This document shows, one piece after another, positions 7,493 through 16,276 of a DNA stretch of 64,000 nt. Both the position numbers and the translations under genes were made by a program. Position 1 is the stretch's first letter; each line of letters starts with the position of its first letter. The notes beneath the pieces are model-generated. The model was not told the DNA's origin. It did no database searches and saw only the letters and a list, made by a program, of their open reading frames with translations. This DNA is from Arthrobacter globiformis (GTDB lineage Bacteria > Actinomycetota > Actinomycetes > Actinomycetales > Micrococcaceae), in NCBI RefSeq assembly GCF_030817195.1, contig NZ_JAUSYZ010000001.1, forward strand, positions 4,216,001 through 4,280,000, given 5' to 3'.

Positions 7493-8713
7493 GTGAAGCG
7501 GTTACTCTCGGAGCCCCGCCCGGACTGGAAGCAGAAAATCGAGGAACAGGGCCTGGTCTTTTCCACCACCACCCTTCCCGGTGGCAAGAAGATCGAGTAC
7601 TGGAATGAGGCCGCCTACTACGAATTCACCATGGACGAGGTGGAAACCCTCGAAAAGACGGCCGAGGACATGCACAGGATGTGCCTGGAAGCCGCGAAGT
7701 TCCTGGCCACGGGCGCCATGGGCCCCATCGGCATCGGCCCCCAGGCGCTGGAACTGGCCGCCGAGTCGCTGCAGGCCGGGGACCAGGACATCTACGGGCG
7801 ATTCGATTTCATCTATGACGGCCAGGGCGGCGCCGCCAAGATGCTTGAGTACAACGCGGACACGCCCACCGGCCTCATCGAGGCGGCAGTGGCCCAGTGG
7901 TTCTGGCTGCAGGACGTCTTCCCGGAGAAGGACCAGTGGAACGGCATCCACGAGGCACTGATCCGGCAGTGGAAGAAGCTGCAGTACCGCACGGGGATGA
8001 GCACCCTGCATGTGGCACACTCCGAGGCTGAGGAGTCAGGTGAGGACTGGATGACAGCCGCCTACATGCGGGACGTGGCCAGCCAGGCGGGGTGGACCAC
8101 CATCGGTATCAACATGTCGGACATCGGCTGGGACCCGAACCTGAAGCGGTTCGTGGACATGGACAACTTCATGATCAGCACCATCTTCAAGCTCTACCCC
8201 TGGGAGCTGATGATGAAGGAGCCGTTCGGCCACCGTCTGCTGCAGCGCTCGCAGAATCCCCGCTGGGTGGAGCCTGCCTGGAAAATGCTGCTCTCCAACA
8301 AGGCGCTCCTGGCCGCCCTGTGGCACCTTTACCCGGACCATCCGAACCTGCTGCCCGCCTTCCTCAATGATCCGGGCCCGCTGCGGGAGTGGGTTGCCAA
8401 GCCGCTGCACGGCCGCGAAGGCGATAACATCCGGATCCACGCCGAGGGCATCAGCCTGGCGAAGCCCGGCGGGTACGGCCGCGAGGGCTGGTGCTACCAG
8501 CAGTATCACTCCCTCCCGGACTTCGACGGCAGCCATCCGGTCCTGGGCCTGTGGGTGGTGGACGGCGAATCGGTGGGCTGCGGCATCCGCGAGTCCGATG
8601 GGCCGGTCACCGACTATTTCTGCCGCTTCGTCCCGAACACCATTGACGCGCCGGCGCCGCTGAGCGTCCAGGCGGCACAGGCCAACGCGAACAAGGCAGG
8701 TATAGCTCTATGA
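7493..8713 (+). CDS. Glutathionylspermidine synthase-like ATP-grasp ligase (YgiC/YjfC family)
   Basis: 406 residues starting at GTG, 2 nt after the preceding stop, with GGGAGG 6 nt upstream. It matches the synthetase (pre-ATP-grasp plus ATP-grasp) domain of the glutathionylspermidine synthase family. Visible landmarks are GRFDFIYDG (about 103-111), LEYNADTPTGLIEA (about 118-131), GYGREGW and KPLHGREGDNI (about 303-313), the ATP-binding loop region. Family enzymes join a carboxylate to an amine with ATP. Actinobacteria generally lack glutathione, so the real substrate is unknown. The adjacent membrane protein and APC permease suggest an amine or amino-acid ligation and transport module. Confidence 0.85.
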   Translation: MKRLLSEPRPDWKQKIEEQGLVFSTTTLPGGKKIEYWNEAAYYEFTMDEVETLEKTAEDMHRMCLEAAKFLATGAMGPIGIGPQALELAAESLQAGDQDIYGRFDFIYDGQGGAAKMLEYNADTPTGLIEAAVAQWFWLQDVFPEKDQWNGIHEALIRQWKKLQYRTGMSTLHVAHSEAEESGEDWMTAAYMRDVASQAGWTTIGINMSDIGWDPNLKRFVDMDNFMISTIFKLYPWELMMKEPFGHRLLQRSQNPRWVEPAWKMLLSNKALLAALWHLYPDHPNLLPAFLNDPGPLREWVAKPLHGREGDNIRIHAEGISLAKPGGYGREGWCYQQYHSLPDFDGSHPVLGLWVVDGESVGCGIRESDGPVTDYFCRFVPNTIDAPAPLSVQAAQANANKAGIAL

Positions 8714-8734
8714 GAACAGGTGCTCTATGAGAAC
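8705..8734 (+). repeat. Tandem duplication creating a 6-codon minicistron at the gene junction
   Basis: GCTCTATGAGAAC occurs at 8705-8717 and again at 8722-8734 (17-bp period). The first ATG (8710) overlaps the ligase stop TGA (8711-8713) and opens a 6-codon frame, MRTGAL. Its TGA (8728-8730) overlaps the permease ATG (8727). Ribosomes could pass ligase to minicistron to permease by two successive ATGA junctions. Confidence 0.55.
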
Positions 8735-10253
8735 CCGAACGACGACGACGACGGCCGGCGGCGCCGGCGGCCAGCCCGGCGATGCCGTTCCCGGCAAGGG
8801 ACTCCGCGCCGGGATCCTGGACCTGGGCGACTCCGTGATGCTGGGGCTCGCCTCCACCGCCCCGGTGTACTCGCTGGCCGCGACGCTGGGACTGATTGTG
8901 GCCGTCAACGGGAACTACACGCCGCTGATCCTGCTCCTCGGTTTCATCCCGGTGCTGTTCATCGCCTACGCCTTCCGCGAGCTCAACAGCGCCATGCCGG
9001 ACTGCGGCACCACGTTCATCTGGGCCCGCCGCGCTTTCGGCCCGTGGGCGGGATGGCTGGGCGGCTGGGGCGTGGCCTTGGCCGGCGTCGTGGTCCTGGC
9101 CAATCTGGCGCAGGTGGCGGGCCAGTACCTTTGGCTCCTCATCGGCGACGGATCGCTGGCGGGGAACAAGGCGGTGGTGACGGCCACCGGCGTCGTTTTC
9201 ATCGCGTTCATGACCCTCGTGAACTACCGCGGGATCAGGCTGGGTGAGCACGTCCAGCGCACACTGACGTACGTGCAGTACATCTCGCTGGGCATTTTCG
9301 CCGTGGCGATCATCCTGCGCATCGCCGGCCTGACCGGCGGGGCGCCGGCGGGCCAGCCGTTCGACGTCGAATGGTTCAACCCGGCCGGAGCGTTCGCCGA
9401 TCCCGGCGCGGTGGTCCACGGCATCGTGCTGGCCCTGTTCATCTACTGGGGCTGGGACACCTGCCTGGCGGTTAACGAGGAAACCGAAAACCCGGCCACC
9501 ACCCCGGGCCGCGGGGCGGTCATCTCGGCATTTGTGCTGGTGGCCATCTATGTCTCTGTCGCGCTGCTGGTGATGATGTACGCCTCGGTGGGGACAGAGG
9601 GCATCGGGCTGGCCAACGCCGACAACCAGGACGACGTGTTCCTGGCGATGAAGGACGTGGTGCTGGGTCCCTGGGGCTGGGTGATCGTGGTGGCGGTGCT
9701 GGCATCCGTGCTTTCCTCCACCCAGACCACCATCCTGCCCACAGCCCGCGGCACCCTGTCCATGGGTGTCCACCGGGCCCTGCCGCCGAAGTTCGGCGAG
9801 GTCCACGAACGCAACCAGACCCCCGGCTTCTCCACCCAGGTCATGGGCGCCGCGGCCATCGTGTACTACGTGGCCATGAGCTTCCTCAGCGAGAACCTGC
9901 TGTCCGATTCCATCAGCTCCATCAGCCTGTTCATCGCCTTCTACTACTCCCTCACCGGCTTTGCCTGCGCCTGGTACTTCCGGGACACCCTGCGCGGGTC
10001 TGCCCGCAACCTGTGGTTCCGCGGGATTCTTCCGCTGCTCGGGGCGCTGCTGCTGACCGCGGCCTTCTTTATCTCTGCGGCGCAGATGTGGGACCCGGCC
10101 TACGGGAATACGCAGATCTTCGGCGTCGGCGGGGCCTTTGTCAGCGGCGTGGTGCTGCTCGCCCTGGGCGTGGTGCTGGCCGCGGTCTGCCGGTTCCTGC
10201 CGTCAACCCGCGAGTACTTCCTGGACGGGACGCGGGTTCCCTCGGGTCGGTAA
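8727..10253 (+). CDS. APC-family amino acid/amine permease
   Basis: 508 residues with about 12 hydrophobic helices. Helix 1 carries the GDSVMLGLASTAPVYSLAATLG segment typical of the amino acid-polyamine-organocation superfamily. It has FRELN and the WDTCLAVNEETENP region of helices 6-7. The substrate cannot be read from sequence. An amine or amino acid that feeds the upstream ATP-grasp ligase is a reasonable inference. It is translationally coupled to the ligase through a duplicated ATGA junction with AGGTG nearby. Confidence 0.88.
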   Translation: MRTRTTTTTAGGAGGQPGDAVPGKGLRAGILDLGDSVMLGLASTAPVYSLAATLGLIVAVNGNYTPLILLLGFIPVLFIAYAFRELNSAMPDCGTTFIWARRAFGPWAGWLGGWGVALAGVVVLANLAQVAGQYLWLLIGDGSLAGNKAVVTATGVVFIAFMTLVNYRGIRLGEHVQRTLTYVQYISLGIFAVAIILRIAGLTGGAPAGQPFDVEWFNPAGAFADPGAVVHGIVLALFIYWGWDTCLAVNEETENPATTPGRGAVISAFVLVAIYVSVALLVMMYASVGTEGIGLANADNQDDVFLAMKDVVLGPWGWVIVVAVLASVLSSTQTTILPTARGTLSMGVHRALPPKFGEVHERNQTPGFSTQVMGAAAIVYYVAMSFLSENLLSDSISSISLFIAFYYSLTGFACAWYFRDTLRGSARNLWFRGILPLLGALLLTAAFFISAAQMWDPAYGNTQIFGVGGAFVSGVVLLALGVVLAAVCRFLPSTREYFLDGTRVPSGR

Positions 10254-10317
10254 ACTGCGGATCGGTGGCCGCGGCCCGCCTTAGCCGGCAACCCGCGGCA
10301 CGGAATGACCGGGCACG

Positions 10318-10323
10318 TAAAAT
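10318..10323 (+). promoter_or_regulatory. -10 element for leaderless acyl-CoA dehydrogenase mRNA
   Basis: TAAAAT 6 nt before the ATG at 10330. No clear -35 and no ribosome-binding site, so a leaderless start is likely. Confidence 0.5.
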
Positions 10324-10329
10324 GCTGCA

Positions 10330-11550
10330 ATGAGCAATGACGCCCTTGATCCTGCGGAAGCTTCGGCCGAGTACGGTCTCCCGGACCCTTCGGATGTCCT
10401 GGCCTTGGATTCCCTGTTGGCCCCGGATGAGCTGGCCCTGCGGCAACGGATCCGGGACTTCACCGACCAGCAGATCCGTCCCGACATCGCGGACTGGTAC
10501 GAGCAGGGCGTCTTCCCCATGCACCTGCCCGCGCAGCTGGGCGAGCTGGGCGTCCTGGGCATGCATCTGGAAGGCTACGGCTGCCCCGGCCGGTCCGCCG
10601 TCGAGTACGGCCTGGCCGCCATGGAGCTGGAGGCCGGCGATTCCGGAATCCGCACGTTCGTCTCGGTCCAGGGTTCATTGGCGATGAGCGCCATCCACAA
10701 ATGGGGCTCGGAGGACCAGAAACAGGAGTGGCTCCCTCGGATGGCCGCCGGGGAGGTGATCGGCTGTTTCGCGCTGACCGAGCCGACGGCGGGCTCTGAC
10801 CCGTCGTCAATGACCACCGCCGCGCGGCGGGACGGGACAGGCGAGAACGCCGGCTGGGTCCTGGACGGCGCCAAGCGCTGGATCGGTCTCGCCTCCGTGG
10901 CCGACGTCCTGGTGGTTTGGGCCAGGACCGACGACGGCGTCCGCGGCTTCCTCGTGCCCGCCGGCACCGCGGGCGTCACCGCCACGCCGATCGGGCGAAA
11001 GCTGTCCATGCGCGCGTCGATCCAGTGCGACGTGACGTTCGACGGCGTCCGGCTGGGTCCGGAGGCGCTGCTGCCGGGTGCCCGGGGACTGAGCGGCCCG
11101 TTCAGCTGCCTCAACGAGGCCCGGTACGGCATTGCCTGGGGTGCCATGGGCGCGGCACGCGACTCCTATGAGGCGGCGCTGCGGTATTCGATGGAGCGCC
11201 TGCAGTTCGGCAAGCCGCTGGCCGGGTACCAGCTGACGCAGGAGAAGCTCGTCAACATGCTGGTCGAGGTCCAGAAGGGCACCATGCTCGCCCTGCACCT
11301 GGGCCGGCTCAAGGACGCCGGGCGCCTCCGCCCCGAACAGATCTCGCTGGCCAAGCTGAACAACGTCCGCGAGGCCATCAAAGTGGCGCGGGAAGCCCGG
11401 ACCATCCTGGGCGGCAACGGCATCACGCTTGACTATTCTCCCCTGCGGCACGCTGCCAACCTCGAGTCGGTGCGCACCTACGAAGGCACCGACGAGGTGC
11501 ACACACTCATTCTGGGCCAGCACATCACAGGCCTCCCGGCGTTCCGCTGA
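10330..11550 (+). CDS. gcdH: Acyl-CoA dehydrogenase, glutaryl-CoA dehydrogenase-like
   Basis: 406 residues, FAD enzyme of the acyl-CoA dehydrogenase fold. Signatures are CFALTEPTAGSDPSSM (FAD/substrate loop), RYGIAWGAMGAA, QLTQEKLVNM and the C-terminal LGGNGI with RTYEGTDEVHTLILG. Glu385 in TYEGT is the expected catalytic base. The spacing of the end region resembles glutaryl-CoA dehydrogenases of lysine/tryptophan breakdown more than short-chain enzymes, but a related branched substrate is possible. The gene stands alone with a predicted leaderless start. Confidence 0.88.
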   Translation: MSNDALDPAEASAEYGLPDPSDVLALDSLLAPDELALRQRIRDFTDQQIRPDIADWYEQGVFPMHLPAQLGELGVLGMHLEGYGCPGRSAVEYGLAAMELEAGDSGIRTFVSVQGSLAMSAIHKWGSEDQKQEWLPRMAAGEVIGCFALTEPTAGSDPSSMTTAARRDGTGENAGWVLDGAKRWIGLASVADVLVVWARTDDGVRGFLVPAGTAGVTATPIGRKLSMRASIQCDVTFDGVRLGPEALLPGARGLSGPFSCLNEARYGIAWGAMGAARDSYEAALRYSMERLQFGKPLAGYQLTQEKLVNMLVEVQKGTMLALHLGRLKDAGRLRPEQISLAKLNNVREAIKVAREARTILGGNGITLDYSPLRHAANLESVRTYEGTDEVHTLILGQHITGLPAFR

Positions 11551-11552
11551 CC

Positions 11553-11731
11553 GCTGGTTGAGCCTGCCGAAACCAAGCGCACGCTGGTTGAGCCTGTCGA
11601 AACCAAGCACCGCTGGTTGAGCCTGGGCCCACGCCGGCAGGGTCCCCTGGCCGAGCTTGCGAGGTTAGGGTGCCGGTGGGGAGCGAAACCAAGCGCACGC
11701 CGGTGATCTCGACAAGCTCGATCAGCGGGCA
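11553..11731. repeat. Dispersed palindromic repeat cluster (left of the PLD gene)
   Basis: GCTGGTTGAGCCTG(C/T)CGAAACC occurs twice in tandem, followed by a block (11611-11683) holding CCTGGCCGAGCTTGCGAGG, then GATCTCGACAAGCTCGATCAGCGGG (11706-11730). The 11611-11683 block recurs at 13561-13633 with only a few differences. Related short motifs occur at 20866-20910 and 60052-60080. These look like REP/BIME-type non-coding elements. Confidence 0.75.
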
Positions 11732-11774
11732 CCCCGAACAGGTTTAACTCTCGCCCCGGCCGCATGGCCGGGAG

Positions 11775-11780
11775 CATACT
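11775..11780 (+). promoter_or_regulatory. -10 element for leaderless PLD-like mRNA
   Basis: CATACT 6 nt before the ATG at 11787. No ribosome-binding site is visible. Confidence 0.4.
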
Positions 11781-11786
11781 GGGCAC

Positions 11787-13451
11787 ATGGCTGACGCTGA
11801 CGATTTCCCGGCCTTGGGAAGGACCGAGGAACATCGGGTGGACAGTAATGCTGGTGCCTGGTTCTTGAGTGGTGCTGAGCGCGGGAATGCAGCCACCGTC
11901 GTGCACGCTGGCGGCGCTGGATCACCGCCCTGGTCGGAGGGCAACCTCGTGCGGCCCCTGATTCATGGCGCGACCTACTTCGCGCGGCTGCATGAGGAGC
12001 TGTCGGCTCTGCAAGCGGGAGACCGTGTGTGGTTCACTGACTGGCGTGGCGATTCCGACGAGCGGCTGACGGCGGAGGGACCGACGATCGGTGAGTTGCT
12101 GGCGCGGTTAGCCAAAGCGGGAGTGGAAGTGCGCGGCCTGATTTGGAGATCCCACGGAGAGCGCGTGTCTGCCCCGATGAGTTGGCGGTCCAACGAGCTC
12201 CTCAGCCGTCAGGTCAACGATGCCGGCGGCGAGGTTCTGTTGGATCAGCGTGTACGCCTCTTCGGCTGCCATCACCAGAAATTGGTGGTCATCCGCCGGC
12301 GTGACGACCCTTCGCGGGACGTCGCCTTCGTGGGCGGAATCGACCTTTCGCACAGCCGCCGGGACGATGCCGATCACGGGGGCGACCCGCAGGCGGTGAC
12401 CATGGATTCCCGGTACGGGAAACGACCACCGTGGCACGATGCCGCACTCGAGCTGCGTGGCCCGGTTGTGGCAGATGTGCTGGAATTGTTCGCTGAACGG
12501 TGGAATGACCCCCATCCCTTGGACCATCGCACACCTTACCGGATGCTGCTGCAGCGTCTGGCCGATATGCCCCGGCACCCGGAACCGCTCCCGGCCACTG
12601 CGCCGCCACCGCCACCTGCGGGACCTCATGCCGTGCAGCTGCTGCGCACCTACGGCATGAAGCACCCGCCGTTCCCCTTCGCGCCAAGCGGTGAGCGGAG
12701 CATCGCCCGGGCCTACACGAAAGCCTTCTCCCAGGCCCAATCGCTGATCTACATCGAGGACCAGTACCTGTGGTCGGAAGAGGTCGCAGCTGGAATCGCA
12801 GCGGCCCTCGAACGTAACCCCGAGTTGAATGTGATCGCCGTCGTGCCCCGCTACCCGGACTCTGACGGTGTTCTCGGAGGGCCGCCCAAGCGGGTCGGGC
12901 AGATGCGTGCCATCAGCAGGATGTGCCAAGTTGCGCCCGACAGGGTGGGGGTCTTTGATCTGGAGAACAGCGCCGGAACTCCGATCTATGTCCATGCCAA
13001 GATCTGCATCATCGATGACATCTGGTTCACCTGCGGATCGGACAACTTCAACCGTCGGTCCTGGACCACCGACAGCGAGCTCACCTGCGCCGTGTTCGAC
13101 ACTTCTGCCAGTCATGGGGAACCGCCCGCCGCAGACACGGGCGCCGTCGGTTCCCGGCCGCTGGCCTACAGGCTGCGGCTCCAACTCTGGGCCGAACACC
13201 TTGGCCTGGACCAGAATGACCCTCAGCTCCACTCCCCGGCTGCCGGGCTCAAACTCTGGAACGCCGCCGCCGACGCTCTGGACCAGTGGCATAAAACCGG
13301 CCGCCACTCGCTCCGTCCCAAGGGACATGTGCGGCACCACACTACAGAACCCGTACCGCCCCTTCAGCGTCTCTGGGCGGACGCAGCAAACCGACTTGTA
13401 GTGGACCCGGACGGGCGCCCCCGCCGGATGCGCGGCACCAGCCCGTTCTAG
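11787..13451 (+). CDS. Phospholipase D-like (HKD superfamily) protein
   Basis: 554 residues with two HKD-type motifs: CHHQKLVVIRRRD (about residue 156) and the strongly conserved VHAKICIIDD followed by GSDNFNRRS (about 403-420). Enzymes of this family hydrolyse or transfer phosphodiesters, commonly phospholipids, using the two histidines. No clear signal peptide is present, so it is probably cytoplasmic or membrane-peripheral. The gene is bracketed by near-identical repeat blocks (11611-11683 and 13561-13633) and is followed by a truncated gene, which suggests local rearrangement. A leaderless start is likely. Confidence 0.85.
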   Translation: MADADDFPALGRTEEHRVDSNAGAWFLSGAERGNAATVVHAGGAGSPPWSEGNLVRPLIHGATYFARLHEELSALQAGDRVWFTDWRGDSDERLTAEGPTIGELLARLAKAGVEVRGLIWRSHGERVSAPMSWRSNELLSRQVNDAGGEVLLDQRVRLFGCHHQKLVVIRRRDDPSRDVAFVGGIDLSHSRRDDADHGGDPQAVTMDSRYGKRPPWHDAALELRGPVVADVLELFAERWNDPHPLDHRTPYRMLLQRLADMPRHPEPLPATAPPPPPAGPHAVQLLRTYGMKHPPFPFAPSGERSIARAYTKAFSQAQSLIYIEDQYLWSEEVAAGIAAALERNPELNVIAVVPRYPDSDGVLGGPPKRVGQMRAISRMCQVAPDRVGVFDLENSAGTPIYVHAKICIIDDIWFTCGSDNFNRRSWTTDSELTCAVFDTSASHGEPPAADTGAVGSRPLAYRLRLQLWAEHLGLDQNDPQLHSPAAGLKLWNAAADALDQWHKTGRHSLRPKGHVRHHTTEPVPPLQRLWADAANRLVVDPDGRPRRMRGTSPF

Positions 13452-13506
13452 GCGAGCAAGTAGGCCGCCGCGAGGGCCTCGCCGGCACAGGGCGCCGAAC
13501 CGCCTG

Positions 13507-13633
13507 GATCTCGACAAGCTCGACCAGCGGGGTGCGGCCCCCTTGCCCCCCACCCGGCACCGCTGGTTGAGCGGTGGGCCCACGCCGGCAGGGTCCCCTG
13601 GCCGAGCTTGCGAGGTCAGGGTGCCGATGGGGA
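13507..13633. repeat. Dispersed repeat cluster (right of the PLD gene)
   Basis: Contains GATCTCGACAAGCTCGACCAGCGGG (13507-13531) and a block at 13561-13633 that matches 11611-11683 with a one-base indel and about three substitutions in 73 bp. It lies directly before the truncated methyltransferase-like gene. Confidence 0.75.
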
Positions 13634-13644
13634 AAATGGCCAGC

Positions 13645-14046
13645 ATGGCACACCCGGCAGATACGAGTCGTGAGAGGAAACGGGCAGCCGTTGGCACGGC
13701 GGTGTTCGCCCTGGCCCCTGCGACGGTGGCGGGCCTGGTTCCCTGGCTGCTGACGCGCTGGGAAGTGCCGCGCCCGGTGCCGGGCGGCGTGGTGGCCCAA
13801 GTGACTGGCGCACTCCTCATGGGGGCGGGTGCCTCGGTAATTGCCAACTCCTTTGTGCGGTTTGCGGTTGAAGGCGTGGGAACGCCGACGCCCTTCGCTC
13901 CGCCAAAGCACCTGGTGGTCAGCGGGCTGTACCGCTACGTCCGGAATCCCATGTACGTTTCCATCGCCGCTAAACACGCCGCGGTGAACCGGCCCCGTGA
14001 ATGGGTGCGCCGGCACGTCAGGCGGAGAACCCGCCGTCGGCCTTGA
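13645..14046 (+). pseudogene. Truncated isoprenylcysteine carboxylmethyltransferase-like protein
   Basis: The first about 110 residues are a typical ICMT/phospholipid methyltransferase start: two hydrophobic helices, then APPKHLVVSGLYRYVRNPMYVS, the entry to the SAM-binding region. After that (about 13965) the reading becomes unrelated basic sequence and stops at 14046, overlapping the 3' end of the convergent SDR gene. The remaining C-terminal helices and the rest of the SAM site (roughly the last third of a normal protein) are missing, so this is probably a remnant. The exact start is uncertain (Met at 13627, 13636 or 13645). Confidence 0.7.
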
Positions 14047-14761
14047 TGAGCTGACCCGACACCCAGCGGCCGCCCGGGGACAGCAGGAAAGCCACCGTTC
14101 CCGCCACGTCCGCGGGGGTGCCCAGCCTGCCGCCGGGCTGGTGCCGGGACAGCCCTTCGCGGGTTTCGTCATCCATCCAGCCGGTGTCTACGGGACCGGG
14201 ATTCAGCACATTGGCGCTGATGCCCTGCGGCCCGAGTTCCCGAGCTGCGGCGATCACGATCCGGTCCAGTGCCCCTTTGGACGCGCCGTACGGCAGGTTG
14301 AACGCTGTGTGGTCACTGGTCAGCGCAACGATCGCGCCGCCGTCGTCCGTTGCCTGCTGCGCGAAGGCACGGATCAGCTGCCAGCTGGCCCGGGTGTTCA
14401 CGGCGAAATGCCGCTCGAAGCTTTCAAGGGTGGTGTCCAGGATGCCCGAGTCCACGGCTTCGGCGTGGCTGAGCACCATCCCGTGCAGCGTCCCTGCCTG
14501 CGAGGCTACCTCTGCCATGAGCCGGTCCACTGCGCCGGGGTCCTGAAAGTCGGCGGGCAGCGCCACCACCTTGGAGCCGATGGCCTTCAGTTCCGCGGTG
14601 AGCCGGCCGACGTCGTCCGGCTGGATTCCCCAGGGCATGCGGGCGTCGTAGTCCTGCCAGTAGGTCAGGACCAGGTCCCAGCCGTCCGCGGCCAGCTGGC
14701 GGGCGATCCCCGCGCCGATTCCGGCGAGGCGCCCGACGCCGGTGACCAGTGCGGTGCTCAT
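14018..14761 (-). CDS. Short-chain dehydrogenase/reductase (FabG-like)
   Basis: 247 residues with a Rossmann fold. The N-terminal cofactor loop is VTGVGRLAGIGAGIA, the active site is YGASKGALDR preceded by a LTSDHTAF strand, and the C-terminus is GRWVSGQLIKADGGFS. The family reduces or oxidises carbonyls with NAD(P)(H), and the substrate is unknown. It is the last gene of a minus-strand array. A 14-bp tandem duplication spans its start codon and the stop of the preceding GT87 gene, leaving a 10-nt gap between the two genes. Confidence 0.9.
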   Translation of the reverse strand: MSTALVTGVGRLAGIGAGIARQLAADGWDLVLTYWQDYDARMPWGIQPDDVGRLTAELKAIGSKVVALPADFQDPGAVDRLMAEVASQAGTLHGMVLSHAEAVDSGILDTTLESFERHFAVNTRASWQLIRAFAQQATDDGGAIVALTSDHTAFNLPYGASKGALDRIVIAAARELGPQGISANVLNPGPVDTGWMDDETREGLSRHQPGGRLGTPADVAGTVAFLLSPGGRWVSGQLIKADGGFSA

Positions 14762-14775
14762 AGTGCGGTGCTCAT
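14748..14775. repeat. 14-bp tandem duplication at a start/stop junction
   Basis: AGTGCGGTGCTCAT at 14748-14761 is repeated exactly at 14762-14775. The duplication carries a copy of the ATG used by the SDR and lies over the GT87 stop codon, so the second ATG copy (14775) is out of frame with the SDR. Confidence 0.8.
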
Positions 14776-16187
14776 TCCGCCAGCTCCGCCACGTCGTCGC
14801 GCCGAAGGACCACGAGCCAGCACACCATGATGGCGAGCGCGCAGAACACCCCCGCGCTGGACGCCATGATCCACGGCACCGGTGTCTGAAGGTCAAGGTT
14901 GCCGGCGCCCAGGGCCGTGCCGATGGTCTTCGGCGAGAACAGGAAAACCACCGTGGACACGCCCAGGACGGCTCCCATCACCCAGCGCGACAGCCGGTGC
15001 CGCTGCGGCATTTCGCGCAGCGTCCACGCGAAGGCCGGAAGCACTGCCGCCATCCAGACCCAGTGGTGCGACCACGAGACGGGGCTGACCAGGAGCATGG
15101 TGAGTGCTGTGGCGGAAATGGCCACCACCCTGGCGCCCTGGCTGCTGGCGGTCCGGATGACGGCCGCGCCCAGACCCGCAACAAGCAGGCCCAGGAGCAG
15201 CCAGGGCACGGTCACGGCGTCCGCCGGAACCCCGAAGTGGAGCAGGGCGCCCTTGATGGAGAGGTTGTCCACGTAGCCGGCGCCGCCGATCCGGGACGTG
15301 TCGGGAAGAATTTCCAGCCAGAAGCTGAGGGACTCGGCCGGGCGGAGCACCCAGCCGAGCAGCACGGTGAAGGCAAAGCCGGCGCCCATGTTCAGCAGTC
15401 CGCGCCAGTCCTTGCGCACCAGGAAATACAGGCCGAAGACCAGGGGCGTGAGCTTGATGCCGGCTGCCATGCCCACCAGGAAGCCGCTGCCGGGGACGCC
15501 ATTCCGCCAATGCGGGCTGCGGGACAGCAGGTCCGCCGTCATCAGTCCCAGCAGCAGGATGTTGATCTGGCCGAAGACCAGGGTTTCGCGCCACGGGCCC
15601 AGGTTCAGGACAGCCAGGAAAAGCACGACGGCGCCGAGCCGGTTCAGCGCGGACCGGAAGGTCGGGGCGGCAAAGGTGCTGCGCCAGCTGGGTTTGCTGT
15701 TCCAGTAGCGGACGCCGAGCGCCGCCACCCAGGCGGCCACTGCCACGCCGGCGGCGTTGAACAGCAGCAGCGCGGTGGCCTGCGGCAGGTTGGCGAGCAG
15801 GCTGAAAAGGAGTGCCGCGAACGGCGGGTAGGTGAAGGGCAGTTCCGGCCCGCCTGCCCAGTTCACCGTGGGCTGGTAGAGGCCCGACGGCGACAGGCCG
15901 GCGTCGTTGAGGATCTTGCCGCCGTACCAATAGACGCTAAAGTCCAGGCCTTTGTCGCCCCAGGCGTCCAGCCGGGATGCGACAAAGATCCCGGCGCCGA
16001 GCACGGCCAGCAGGAACACCAGCTCGACGGCGGCCACCGCGGGCCATGGCCGGCGGAGCCGGAGACCCGAAAGCAGCCGGAGACCCGAAGGCAGCCGTGG
16101 TGCCGCCGCCTGATCCGCTGTCTGATCGGGTCCTTCGGCACTCCCGGCAGGTCTGTCGTTCTTTGTTCGGGCAGTAAGCAGTGCCAT
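14772..16187 (-). CDS. GT87-type membrane glycosyltransferase (alpha-mannosyltransferase-like)
   Basis: 471 residues, about 10 membrane helices. It carries the landmarks of the DUF2029/GT87 family: LDFSVYWYGG after helix 1 with the catalytic-type Asp, PFTYPPFAALLF, and PVSWSHHWVWMA. Family members use polyprenyl-phosphate sugars to add mannose or arabinose to envelope lipids or glycans (PimE and related). The start at 16187 is supported by GGGGGA 7 nt upstream. It shares the array with a second GT87 gene (18128-19639) with the same motifs, so the two are paralogues. Confidence 0.88.
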   Translation of the reverse strand: MALLTARTKNDRPAGSAEGPDQTADQAAAPRLPSGLRLLSGLRLRRPWPAVAAVELVFLLAVLGAGIFVASRLDAWGDKGLDFSVYWYGGKILNDAGLSPSGLYQPTVNWAGGPELPFTYPPFAALLFSLLANLPQATALLLFNAAGVAVAAWVAALGVRYWNSKPSWRSTFAAPTFRSALNRLGAVVLFLAVLNLGPWRETLVFGQINILLLGLMTADLLSRSPHWRNGVPGSGFLVGMAAGIKLTPLVFGLYFLVRKDWRGLLNMGAGFAFTVLLGWVLRPAESLSFWLEILPDTSRIGGAGYVDNLSIKGALLHFGVPADAVTVPWLLLGLLVAGLGAAVIRTASSQGARVVAISATALTMLLVSPVSWSHHWVWMAAVLPAFAWTLREMPQRHRLSRWVMGAVLGVSTVVFLFSPKTIGTALGAGNLDLQTPVPWIMASSAGVFCALAIMVCWLVVLRRDDVAELAE

Positions 16188-16276
16188 GCAATGTCCCCCA
16201 GCTGTAGTCCGGCAGTGTGCGCCTCCGGGACGCGTAGCGCGTTCTGCCGCAAGAGCCGCGCCCGAGGGCGTCCCGC

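Noticed and set aside
11787..13451. PLD-like gene as part of an antiphage system
   Set aside because: No helicase, ATPase or sensor partner is adjacent; it stands between repeats alone.
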